A stretch of 48,326 nucleotides of DNA, taken from the NCBI GenBank assembly GCA_902801375.1, contig CADCIB010000028.1, forward strand, positions 1-48,326. Direction: 5' to 3'. Numbering within the stretch: the first letter of the stretch is position 1; each line of letters starts with the position of its first letter. The notes under the pieces are model-generated. The model saw only the letters and a list, made by a program, of their open reading frames with translations, was not told the origin of the DNA and ran no database searches. A program made the position numbers and the translations under genes. Positions 33,733 through 42,017 of this stretch are shown one piece after another. Source of the stretch: an uncultured Prevotellaceae bacterium. Lineage in GTDB: Bacteria; Bacteroidota; Bacteroidia; Bacteroidales; Bacteroidaceae.

Positions 33733-36700
33733 ATGAAAAAACTGACTTTCATGTTTGTTATGTTACTCATGGCTGTGGTTTCTTTTGCTCAGGAAGTTAC
33801 CCTTCCCGAGGGCTTAACTACAGAGGAGTATGAGTTTACTGCTACGAAACTCGCTTCGGGCTTCGGTCTCGATGAAGAGGTTTCCCGCACGGTGAACGTT
33901 GCCTTCGATGGCAATGATGTCTACGTGCAAGGTCTTAGCAATAACGAAACCTATGCTTCCAGTTGGGTGAAGGGTGTCGTCAATGGCGATCAGATCACCT
34001 TCGAGAAGGAGCAGGAACTGTATGTGCTGGATCTGGGATTCCTGTTGATTAAAGGCGTATTCAATCCCAACAGCGATGTTGTGTTTGCTTACGACGCAGC
34101 CAACAACAAGATGACTGCCGACGCTTACGAGATTAGCGAAGACAACGGAGAAGGCTACCACGCTATTGAGCAGTATGCCAACGTCGTGATTGCCAAGGCT
34201 GGCGGCGAGACTCCCGTTGATGAGCCCACGGTGGTGACTCTCCCCGAGGGCGTAACCGCTGTTGACTATCAGATGACAGCTACTACGCTGAAGAACTACA
34301 ACCGTGTCGATGTGAACCGCACCGTAAAGGTGGCCGTCGACGGTACTGACGTATACATGCAGGGTTTGGCAGAGTGTCTGCCCGAGGCTTGGGTAAAGGG
34401 TATGCTTGGTGGCGACGAGGTTGTGTTTGAGGGCAGCCAGCTCTTAGGCGACAACGATGGTTTCGATGCTATGTTCGAACCCGACCACGAGCACATTGCT
34501 TTCACTTACGATGCAGCAGCTGACAAGTACACCATCAGCGCTTATGAACTGCAGGCTAAGTCTGACACTTGGGAACTGTACGAAAGTGTTGTGATTACAA
34601 AGGCCAACGGCGGCGATGAGCCGGGCGACGATCCCATTGAGCCGCAGGGCGACTTCACCATCAGCCCAGAAGGTGTGCAGCAGACTAGCCTCAGTACATT
34701 CGTCATCACCTTCAACAACTACACGGTGAAGTCATTCATGGGCGAGGCTACGGCTACACTGACAAACACAACCACAGAGAACATACAGACGGTTGCTGTG
34801 GAAGTGAGTGAAGATGGCAAGACTGCCACGATGAACTTCGAAGAGACCACCGAACCGGGTAAGTACACGCTGCAAGTGGTTGATCTCTGCACAGAAAACT
34901 ATAAGTTCCTTGACGATGAACTGGTATTCAACTATGAGATTGCTGGATTCGAGGAACCCATCGAATGGACCGCTACTCCGGAAGCCGGTGAGGTTGAGAA
35001 GATTGAGGTCGTAACCATCAACTTCAACAAGATGCTGGAAGTGGCCGATGGCACTCAGGCTTATCTGTTCAAGGGCGAAGAGGAGCTCCAGGCCAAGGAC
35101 ATCACGCTTACTGGTGGCGACAAGGCCGTGTATGTGGCATTCGACGAAGTGACCGAAGCTGGTGAATATCAGGTGGTCATTCCTGAAGGCATCAGCACCA
35201 TTGCTGGTGAGGCCGTTCCCGAAATCGCCATCAACTACACCATCGCCGGTTCTGAGCTTCAGGACGACTATACCATCAGCCCCGAGGGCGTACAGCAGAC
35301 CAGCCTCAGCACATTCGTTGTGACCTTCAATAACTTTGGCGTTTCCACGCTGGGATCTGAGGAGAATGCTACACTGAAGAACAACACCACAGGTGTCGAG
35401 CAGACTGCTGTCATGGAGATCAGCGAAGACAAGAAGGTGGTCACCATGAACTTCGAGGAAACCACCGAGCCGGGTAAGTACACCCTGACTCTGGGCGACC
35501 TCTGGAATGCTTCTACTTACCAAGTGCTCGATCCCATTACTGCCAATTATGAGATTGCAGGTGCCGTTGAGCAGCTGACATGGACCGCTACTCCGGAAGC
35601 CGGAGAGGTTGAGAAGATTGAGATCGTTACCGTTAGCTTCAACAAGATGGTGGAAGTGGCCGATGGCACTCAGGCCTATTTGTTCAAGGGCGAAGAGGAA
35701 CTCCAGGCCAAGGACATCACTCTTACTGGTGGCGACAAGGCTGTGTTTGTAGCATTCGACGAGGTGACTGAGGCTGGCGAATACCAGGTGGTCATTCCTG
35801 AGGGCATCAACACCCTCGAGGGTGAGGCTGTTCCTGAAATCGCTATCAACTACACCATCGTTGGTGAGGCTCCCGAACTGGCTTGTGAAATTGATCCCGC
35901 AGCAGGCGAGGTGACCAGCATCAAGGACTTCACACTGACCTTCAACGGTGAGGTTGGTCTTGACGCTTACGAGGCTCAGGCCGTTCTGACTGGTGGAAAC
36001 CTCGAGGAAGCAGTGAAGGCTCCCCTGGCCATCAGCGAAGACCACAAAGTGGTGACCTTCTCGTTCGACGAAATCACAGAGGCCGGTGAGTACACACTCA
36101 CTATCCCCGAAGGTGCTATCTTCAACCGCGCAACCTTCGAAGATGTAGCAGAAATGACCTTCAACTACACCATCGTTGGTGGTGAAGACGATCCCACTCA
36201 GCCTGTGGTTGTTCCCGCAACAGCTACTATCGAGGACTGGACACTCGAAGGTTCTCTCTATGCTTCCAGCGGCATTCAGACTCTGAATCAGGGTACAAAG
36301 GTTGCTTTCGAAGGTGAGAACATCTACATTCAGGGTCTCTGCCAGTATCTGCCCGAGGCTTGGGTGAAGGGTACGTTCGCCGACGGCAAGGCTGTTCTGA
36401 AGTCAGGTCAGATTTATGGCACCCTTGAGGAAGGTGGCGAAACCTATGAGTTATATATGATGGGTGCTAATGCTGATAGCGAAGGCAATCTGACATTAGT
36501 CGATGAGTTCGTTTTGAACTACGATGCCGATGCAGAGAAGTTCACCCTTGAGGACGGTGTCTATATCCTTGACAACAGCAATAATACAACTCCGAGTTTC
36601 TACGACCTGTTCATGTCTCTCGTCCTGACTAAGGGCAAGTACGTAGCTCCTGAGGTGGTGGAACTTCCCGAGGGTGCTGTGGTGGAAGATTGGCAGTATG

Positions 36701-37605
36701 AAGCCTACGACAACTACTATCAGGAAACTGTCACACGTCCTTCACAGGTGGCATTCGTTGGCAATGAGGTCTATGTGAATGGTATTACTGAAGTTCTGCC
36801 CGAAGCTTGGATCAAGGGTACGCTCGACGGTGACAAGGTAACCTTTGCTGCCAACCAGTATCTGGGCCACTACGAGAGCAGCTATGGTAGCCTCGACTTG
36901 TTCTTCAACCCCGAAGCCGACGTGGTATTCGGCTATGATGCTGAGGCAGGCAAGCTCACCGCTGCTGAGTACGTGACATTCACGGGTTCCTACAATTACG
37001 ATGAGATGTCAGATGTTGTCATCACAAAGGTTCCTGAGGCTGCAGCTGTTCCGGCTATTCCCACCATCAACGAGGTTGAGATTGCCACCTATTCGTACAT
37101 GGGTGCTACCATCCCCGCAACAAGTGTCGATGGCGAGCCTCTTGCAGCCAGCAAGCTGTACTACATGATTCTCGTTGAGAAGGCAAAAGACCAGAGCGAA
37201 CCGTTCGTTCTGAAAGCAGAGAATTATACTCCTTATGAAGAGGATATGACCGAGATTCCTTACATGTTCAACGATGCTGAAAATTATTACATCCAGGCTT
37301 ATGGCGACGTGCACTACGTATACCTGCTGACCGATGCTGAGGAAATCGACACTTGGTACAGACTGGGTGTGAAGAGCATTTACTACGGTGGTGGTGAGGT
37401 CAACGAGTCTGAAATTGCTTGGTACACCATCAAGGAATATCCCACTTCCGTTACGGGTATCAGCGAGATTGCCGCTGAGGATGAAGGCTCTGTCTACTAC
37501 GACGCTATGGGTCGCCGCACCAACAGCCAGGCTAAGGGTCTGCTCTTGAAGCAGGTTCGCATGGCCGACGGCTCGGTGAAGACCGTGAAGATTGCCCGCA
37601 AGTAA
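33733..37605 (+). CDS. Large secreted repeat protein: 'VYIQGL' modules and Ig-like domains
   Basis: A 1290-residue secreted protein I do not recognise as a named family. Signal peptide at about 1-19 (MKKLTFMFVMLLMAVVSFA). Four modules of about 130 residues share 'xVAFxGxxVYxQGLxxxLPEAWVKGxxxGDxVxFxxxQxLG': around residues 53-95 and 195-240, then 860-905 and 1005-1055. Between them (about 308-815) are five Ig-like domains of about 100 residues; the first four form a duplicated pair (TISPEGVQQTSLSTF type, then TATPEAGEVEKIE type). A final domain (about 1115-1255) leads to a tail YYDAMGRRTNSQAKG...KTVKIARK. The architecture suggests a cell-surface binding protein; the ligand is unknown. Confidence 0.85.
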   Translation: MKKLTFMFVMLLMAVVSFAQEVTLPEGLTTEEYEFTATKLASGFGLDEEVSRTVNVAFDGNDVYVQGLSNNETYASSWVKGVVNGDQITFEKEQELYVLDLGFLLIKGVFNPNSDVVFAYDAANNKMTADAYEISEDNGEGYHAIEQYANVVIAKAGGETPVDEPTVVTLPEGVTAVDYQMTATTLKNYNRVDVNRTVKVAVDGTDVYMQGLAECLPEAWVKGMLGGDEVVFEGSQLLGDNDGFDAMFEPDHEHIAFTYDAAADKYTISAYELQAKSDTWELYESVVITKANGGDEPGDDPIEPQGDFTISPEGVQQTSLSTFVITFNNYTVKSFMGEATATLTNTTTENIQTVAVEVSEDGKTATMNFEETTEPGKYTLQVVDLCTENYKFLDDELVFNYEIAGFEEPIEWTATPEAGEVEKIEVVTINFNKMLEVADGTQAYLFKGEEELQAKDITLTGGDKAVYVAFDEVTEAGEYQVVIPEGISTIAGEAVPEIAINYTIAGSELQDDYTISPEGVQQTSLSTFVVTFNNFGVSTLGSEENATLKNNTTGVEQTAVMEISEDKKVVTMNFEETTEPGKYTLTLGDLWNASTYQVLDPITANYEIAGAVEQLTWTATPEAGEVEKIEIVTVSFNKMVEVADGTQAYLFKGEEELQAKDITLTGGDKAVFVAFDEVTEAGEYQVVIPEGINTLEGEAVPEIAINYTIVGEAPELACEIDPAAGEVTSIKDFTLTFNGEVGLDAYEAQAVLTGGNLEEAVKAPLAISEDHKVVTFSFDEITEAGEYTLTIPEGAIFNRATFEDVAEMTFNYTIVGGEDDPTQPVVVPATATIEDWTLEGSLYASSGIQTLNQGTKVAFEGENIYIQGLCQYLPEAWVKGTFADGKAVLKSGQIYGTLEEGGETYELYMMGANADSEGNLTLVDEFVLNYDADAEKFTLEDGVYILDNSNNTTPSFYDLFMSLVLTKGKYVAPEVVELPEGAVVEDWQYEAYDNYYQETVTRPSQVAFVGNEVYVNGITEVLPEAWIKGTLDGDKVTFAANQYLGHYESSYGSLDLFFNPEADVVFGYDAEAGKLTAAEYVTFTGSYNYDEMSDVVITKVPEAAAVPAIPTINEVEIATYSYMGATIPATSVDGEPLAASKLYYMILVEKAKDQSEPFVLKAENYTPYEEDMTEIPYMFNDAENYYIQAYGDVHYVYLLTDAEEIDTWYRLGVKSIYYGGGEVNESEIAWYTIKEYPTSVTGISEIAAEDEGSVYYDAMGRRTNSQAKGLLLKQVRMADGSVKTVKIARK
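34654..35860 (+). repeat. Tandem ~612-bp duplication inside the Ig-like region
   Basis: Two head-to-tail copies (about 34654-35265 and 35266-35860), each encoding two Ig-like domains. The second half of each copy is nearly identical at DNA level over the stretch coding for EVADGTQAYLFKGEEELQAK and onward. Confidence 0.85.
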
Positions 37606-37628
37606 GTAAATCCTAATCATACAATGTG

Positions 37629-37671
37629 TCTCCCCCACGCTGCCAAAAGCTCCGTGGGGGAGATTCTTTTT
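37629..37671 (+). terminator. Terminator of the 1290-residue protein gene
   Basis: TCTCCCCCACG (37629-37639) pairs with CGTGGGGGAGA (37653-37663), followed by TTCTTTTT. Confidence 0.85.
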
Positions 37672-37760
37672 GGACTAACTTTATACTGTCGGCCCCAAAT
37701 GCCGGCCTCACCTGGGTGGTGTCAGCTATCAATATGCGGCAAACTGCAACCGTAGGTTAA

Positions 37761-37826
37761 TAATCTACGCTGCCTACATTATTAACCTACGCTGCCTACA
37801 TTATTAATCTACGCTGCCTACATTAA
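37761..37826 (+). repeat. Three tandem 22-bp repeats
   Basis: Contiguous copies at 37761, 37783 and 37805, with core CTACGCTGCCTACATTA, differing at one or two bases. A reversed partial copy (CGTAGGTTAA, 37751-37760) precedes them. Confidence 0.88.
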
Positions 37827-37944
37827 TAACATAGCATTGGGATTCAACTTGTTTTACCAGCCGAAACGACATCGGAGAGCCTCGGACAGATCACACCTGA
37901 GAAAATCGCCGATACACGAAAAGCGCATCTTTTTCTCGCTTTTT

Positions 37945-37976
37945 CTTGCGCCTCTCCGTGATTTTGCTTATCTTTG
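37945..37976 (+). promoter_or_regulatory. Promoter of the second module protein
   Basis: CTTG (37945-37948, one mismatch to TTTG), 20-base spacer, TATCTTTG (37969-37976), 40 bases before ATG 38017. Confidence 0.7.
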
Positions 37977-38016
37977 CACCGTGACTTAATCACTAATTCA
38001 TCAAATCAAAAGACCA

Positions 38017-40206
38017 ATGAAAACAATCCTCTCTATCTGTCTGTCGCTTCTGACAATGGCTTCCATAGGTGCACAGACCTCAGAAAGCCCAGTAGGGGCG
38101 GCGCAACATGTCCGCCAGCAGACAAGCGAAACGGTGCTTCCGCCCGCTGACCTTTGGACAGATGTGTTCACGATGGACTATTCCCTTTCCGATGTTTCCG
38201 GGGAGAGCCATGGCCAGTCGCTTGTCAATGTTGGCATCTACGATGGCTATTGCGACCTATACAAGCACATTTACAGTGGCACCATCTATATGCAGGGCCT
38301 CTGCCCGCAGTTGCCCGAAGCTTGGGTGAAGGCAGCAATTGCCAACGAGATTCTTGAGTATGGCGTGATGCCAGGTTCCATAGAAGTTTACGCCCAACTG
38401 AAAATCAGCCTGCCGCAATATCTTGGTCATGATGAACAGCAGGGCGACCTATATCTGACGGCTTTCGACCCAACCACAGGCGAATCGCTCAGCGAGGTGG
38501 ATATGGAGTACCGCCCGTTCTATAATACCATCAACAATCTCTCGGCACCCCTCTGCATTGGCAATTCCCCCACAGAGAAATCCAGTATCATGGAATATAC
38601 CTCCCTGTCGCTGCAATTCGACGTCAAGATCATTGAAGACAGTCCGGCGGGTACGGAGTTCGTTTATAGCCGCAGTGGCGGTGTGGTGAAGGAAGTGGAA
38701 AAGCTGCCTGGCAACGAGGACAACCCTTACGAAATCACTTACGCCACACAAACCGGCACCATCAACATTGTCTTTGGTGCCGACAACAAAGTGTATCTTC
38801 AGCAGCCCATTTCAGAGATGACCTATTATAGCGGTTGGGTGGAAGGGACGCTGAGTGAGGACGGGAAAACCATCACCGTACCCACAGGCCAGTACCTCAG
38901 CTATACGCGAAGCTTCAACATGGGTGTACAGATGTGGATGTGTCGCTATGATGAGTCGTTGCAAAGTTTCGTGGCCGACCGTTCCATCCAGGAAGTCACC
39001 TATACCATAGACAATGGCGAGATACGGCTGAACGGCTCATCCACAACCTGTGGCTTGGGGTGCGTGAACCGTGCATTCGGACTGGTGTACACCTATCTGA
39101 ATGGCGAATGGCTTCAGACTTGCGACTATGAGTCGGTCTATGCCCCCTTCGACGAGGAGCCGTTGGAAGCCCCCGACGACCTGCTGACCGATACCTACCA
39201 CCTGACCACTTGTTACTTTATCGCTGAATGGAGCCCCTTGGATGTCGACGTAGAGATAGGCTTCAACGGCGACGAAGTGTGGCTCAAAGGCATCTGCCAG
39301 TATCTGCCCGATGCTTGGATTAAGGGCTGGCGCGATGGTGACAAGCTGGTGTTCCCCTCTGAACAGTATCTGGGCTCCGCATCTGGCGTGCCCGTTTATT
39401 TTAAAGATGTGAGATTGGAAAACGGTAATACCGTCGTGAAAGACATGGAATTGATTTTCGACGGCACCGACACCTATACCACAACCGACTATATCTTCAT
39501 TGTCACGGCTAAGGGAACGCTCGAGTACCTGAACTACTACATGGGTGCCACCATCTCTAAGCACACCGACGAACTGGTGGAAGTCCCAGAGGGTATCACC
39601 ACTTCATTCTATACTTTCTCTTACGAGACCGTGCTCGACGAAGAGGGCACCCGGGTGGAAACTCACCATCGTGTGCACATAGGCTACGACGGCAACGATG
39701 TATACATCCGTGGCCTATGGGAAGGATTGCCCGATGCCTGGGTGAAAGGCACGCTTACGGCCGACAATCTCTTGGTGCTCAGCCTGCCGCAATACATGGG
39801 TGTCTATACGGATGAGTATCTCGGCGCCTATCCCATCTACCTGACCGCATTCGATGAGCAGACAGGCGAACTGCTTCCCGAATTGACATTTTGCTACAAA
39901 CGCTACGGCTCCAATGAAGGCACCGTTCGCTTCGACCAGCCCTCGCTCCCCATCAGCATCGGTATCTGCAAAACAGGCTACTTGGGTCTGCAGGATTTCT
40001 ACGAGCAGGTGATTGCCAACGGCGAACCCACGGGAATTGGAAACAACTACCAATATGCAACCACCAATACCCATTCCGCGCTCTATGATCTTCAGGGGCG
40101 TAGGGTTGCCAGTGGCACTTCGCTTGTCAACAGCGGTCCTTGTCAGAAGGGTGTGCGCATCATGCGCATGGATGATGGTGCAGTACGCAAGGTGATGGTG
40201 AAGTAA
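38017..40206 (+). CDS. Secreted 'VYIQGL' module protein
   Basis: A 729-residue secreted protein of unrecognised family. Signal peptide at about 1-19 (MKTILSICLSLLTMASIGA). Four copies of the module found in the preceding 1290-residue protein make up nearly all of it: GTIYMQGLCPQLPEAWVKA (about 88), NKVYLQQPISEMTYYSGWVEG (diverged, about 257), DEVWLKGICQYLPDAWIKG (about 418) and NDVYIRGLWEGLPDAWVKG (about 562). Each is followed by a QYLG/QYMG strand. It ends with ALYDLQGRRV...KGVRIMRMDDGAVRKVMVK, a sorting-like tail. The Ig-like domains of the neighbour are absent. The two genes appear to be paralogues, each with its own promoter. Confidence 0.85.
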   Translation: MKTILSICLSLLTMASIGAQTSESPVGAAQHVRQQTSETVLPPADLWTDVFTMDYSLSDVSGESHGQSLVNVGIYDGYCDLYKHIYSGTIYMQGLCPQLPEAWVKAAIANEILEYGVMPGSIEVYAQLKISLPQYLGHDEQQGDLYLTAFDPTTGESLSEVDMEYRPFYNTINNLSAPLCIGNSPTEKSSIMEYTSLSLQFDVKIIEDSPAGTEFVYSRSGGVVKEVEKLPGNEDNPYEITYATQTGTINIVFGADNKVYLQQPISEMTYYSGWVEGTLSEDGKTITVPTGQYLSYTRSFNMGVQMWMCRYDESLQSFVADRSIQEVTYTIDNGEIRLNGSSTTCGLGCVNRAFGLVYTYLNGEWLQTCDYESVYAPFDEEPLEAPDDLLTDTYHLTTCYFIAEWSPLDVDVEIGFNGDEVWLKGICQYLPDAWIKGWRDGDKLVFPSEQYLGSASGVPVYFKDVRLENGNTVVKDMELIFDGTDTYTTTDYIFIVTAKGTLEYLNYYMGATISKHTDELVEVPEGITTSFYTFSYETVLDEEGTRVETHHRVHIGYDGNDVYIRGLWEGLPDAWVKGTLTADNLLVLSLPQYMGVYTDEYLGAYPIYLTAFDEQTGELLPELTFCYKRYGSNEGTVRFDQPSLPISIGICKTGYLGLQDFYEQVIANGEPTGIGNNYQYATTNTHSALYDLQGRRVASGTSLVNSGPCQKGVRIMRMDDGAVRKVMVK

Positions 40207-40231
40207 CTATTAAAGAATCCTAAAACAATCA

Positions 40232-40260
40232 AGGCAGGTGTACCCCATCTGCCTCTTTTT
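40232..40260 (+). terminator. Terminator of the second module-protein gene
   Basis: AGGCAG (40232-40237) pairs with CTGCCT (40249-40254), followed by CTTTTT. Confidence 0.65.
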
Positions 40261-40497
40261 GCGTTTTAAGAGTAAAGCTTTCTTTTCATAAATAACCAAA
40301 AACAACACACACTCTCTCAATGACGACGGTCGCCGTGCGGCGGCTGTCGTTTCTCAATGGATTCGCTTAACTTGCCTTTTTCTTCCCACACCTCCTTCAT
40401 AAGCCCTTTATTCACAACATGCAGGGGGGAACGTTAATTATTTCAAAAAGTTTGCAGTCTTCAGTACCACTTTTAGGTGTATGAACGTATTTATTAG

Positions 40498-40505
40498 TAA
40501 CTTTG
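40498..40505 (+). promoter_or_regulatory. -7 box of the UPF0597 gene
   Basis: TAACTTTG followed by GCAACG, 61 bases before ATG 40567; no clear -33 TTTG. Confidence 0.55.
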
Positions 40506-40566
40506 CAACGTCGCAATTTGCTGTGGCATAAAAGAGAGATTCTTCAAAACAGAGATAATGTAACCT

Positions 40567-41898
40567 ATGATTACAAAGGAAGAAAAATTACAGATTCTTC
40601 AACTGATAAAAGAGCAGGTGGTGCCTGCCATCGGTTGTACCGAACCCATCGCTGTGGCCCTTTGCGTGGCCAAGGCAACGGAACTGTTAGGCCAGAAGCC
40701 CGAGCACATTGAGCTGCGCCTGAGTGCAAACATCCTGAAAAACGCTATGGGCGTGGGCATCCCTGGCACCGGCATGGTGGGACTTCCCATCGCCATTGCC
40801 TTGGGAGCGCTCATCGGAAGACCCGAACTGGAGCTGGAGGTCCTTCGCGACTGCAACCGCGAGGCCGTGGAGGCAGGCAAGGCCTATATTGCTGAGGACC
40901 GTATGCATATCGCCCTGGAAGAGAACGATCCCGACAAGCTGTTCATCAATGTCATCGTGACCGCCGACGGCCATGAGGCGGAGGCACGCATCAAGACCCA
41001 CCACACGAATTTCGTCTTACTGAGGAAAGACAAGGAGGTTCGTGGGGGCGAGAATAGTGTATGCCCAGAAGGTAATCTCGCCCCCTCGCACCCCCACACC
41101 CCCGCATCCTCGAATAACGCCCCCTCGACATTCCTCACCCTTCGCAAGGTCTATGACTTCGCCACAGAGACCGACATCGACGACTTGCGTTTCATCCTCG
41201 AAGCCAAGCGGCTCAACGAGGGGGCTGCAGAGGCTGGCCTGCGTGAGAACTATGGCCACCAGTTGGGCAAGACCATGTGTTCGCCGCTGGGTCGTGGCAT
41301 CATGGGCGACAGCATCTTCTCGAAAGTGCTCTCCGTCACCAGTTGTGCCTGCGATGCCCGTATGGCTGGAGCCATGGTGCCCGTGATGAGCAATTCCGGC
41401 AGCGGCAACCAAGGCATTTGCGCCACGATGCCTGTGGTGGTCTTCTCCAAGGAGAACCACAACACGGAGGAAGAGCTTATCCGCGCCCTCATCATCAGCA
41501 ACCTTACTGCCATATATATCAAACAGAGCCTTGGTGCTCTTTCTGCGCTTTGTGGCTGTGTGGTGGCTTCCACGGGGTCAGCCTGTGGCATCACCTACCT
41601 CATGGGCGGCACCTACGAGCAGATGTGCTACTCGGTGAAGAACATGGTGGCCAACCTCACAGGAATGATCTGCGATGGAGCAAAACCGTCGTGCGCCTTG
41701 AAACTCACCAGCGGCGTGAGCACCGCCGTGATGAGTGCCATGCTGGCCATGCAGCATAAGTATGTCTCTTCAGTGGAAGGCATCATCGAAGACGATGTAG
41801 ACCGCTGCATCCACAACCTCACCGCCATCGGCTCAAAGGGCATGGACGTAACCGACCGTTTCGTGCTCGACATCATGACGCATAAGAAAAATAAGTAG
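40567..41898 (+). CDS. UPF0597 / L-cysteine desulfidase (serine dehydratase alpha-like) protein
   Basis: A 443-residue cytoplasmic protein of the YhaM/CyuA family, whose studied members are iron-sulfur cysteine desulfidases releasing pyruvate, ammonia and sulfide. Conserved cysteines are visible: Cys24 in AIGCTEP, SCACDARMAGAMVPVMSNSGSGNQG (about 261-285) and CDGAKPSCALKLTSG (about 374-388). Other family marks are NAMGVGIPGTGMVGLPIAIALGAL near 59-82. Residues about 157-190 are a low-complexity Gly/Pro/Ser/His insert encoded by a hairpin repeat (41033-41135), between the NFVLLRK strand and FLTLRKVYDF. The exact substrate (Cys or Ser) cannot be decided from sequence. Confidence 0.86.
   Translation: MITKEEKLQILQLIKEQVVPAIGCTEPIAVALCVAKATELLGQKPEHIELRLSANILKNAMGVGIPGTGMVGLPIAIALGALIGRPELELEVLRDCNREAVEAGKAYIAEDRMHIALEENDPDKLFINVIVTADGHEAEARIKTHHTNFVLLRKDKEVRGGENSVCPEGNLAPSHPHTPASSNNAPSTFLTLRKVYDFATETDIDDLRFILEAKRLNEGAAEAGLRENYGHQLGKTMCSPLGRGIMGDSIFSKVLSVTSCACDARMAGAMVPVMSNSGSGNQGICATMPVVVFSKENHNTEEELIRALIISNLTAIYIKQSLGALSALCGCVVASTGSACGITYLMGGTYEQMCYSVKNMVANLTGMICDGAKPSCALKLTSGVSTAVMSAMLAMQHKYVSSVEGIIEDDVDRCIHNLTAIGSKGMDVTDRFVLDIMTHKKNK
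41033..41135 (+). repeat. In-frame GC-rich hairpin insert in the UPF0597 gene
   Basis: GGGGGCGAGA (41044-41053) pairs perfectly with TCTCGCCCCC (41076-41085); C-rich runs CGCACCCCCACACCCCCGC follow. The segment keeps the frame and interrupts an otherwise conserved domain. Confidence 0.75.
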
Positions 41899-42017
41899 TG
41901 AAGGGTGAGATTTTGTGCGTTAAATTAATCAAAATCTGCCCCTGTCGTGTACCCATTATGGCTTAATGCGCGTATAGAATGTAGTAAAGAAATCTAAATC
42001 TATTAAATAAACAAAGC

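Larger units (their letters stand above)
37606..38016. other. Intergenic region: terminator, 22-bp repeats, promoter
   Basis: These 411 bases contain a terminator (37629-37671), a 22-bp tandem repeat (37761-37826) and a promoter (37945-37976). No gene is visible. Confidence 0.75.
40207..40566. other. Intergenic region: terminator and promoter
   Basis: These 360 bases hold a hairpin terminator just after the module-protein gene and a TAACTTTG box near the end. The middle (about 40265-40440) shows no coding or repeat structure I can support. Confidence 0.7.

Noticed and set aside
37761-37826. Possible CRISPR array
   Set aside because: The repeats are contiguous with no unique spacers and no cas genes nearby.
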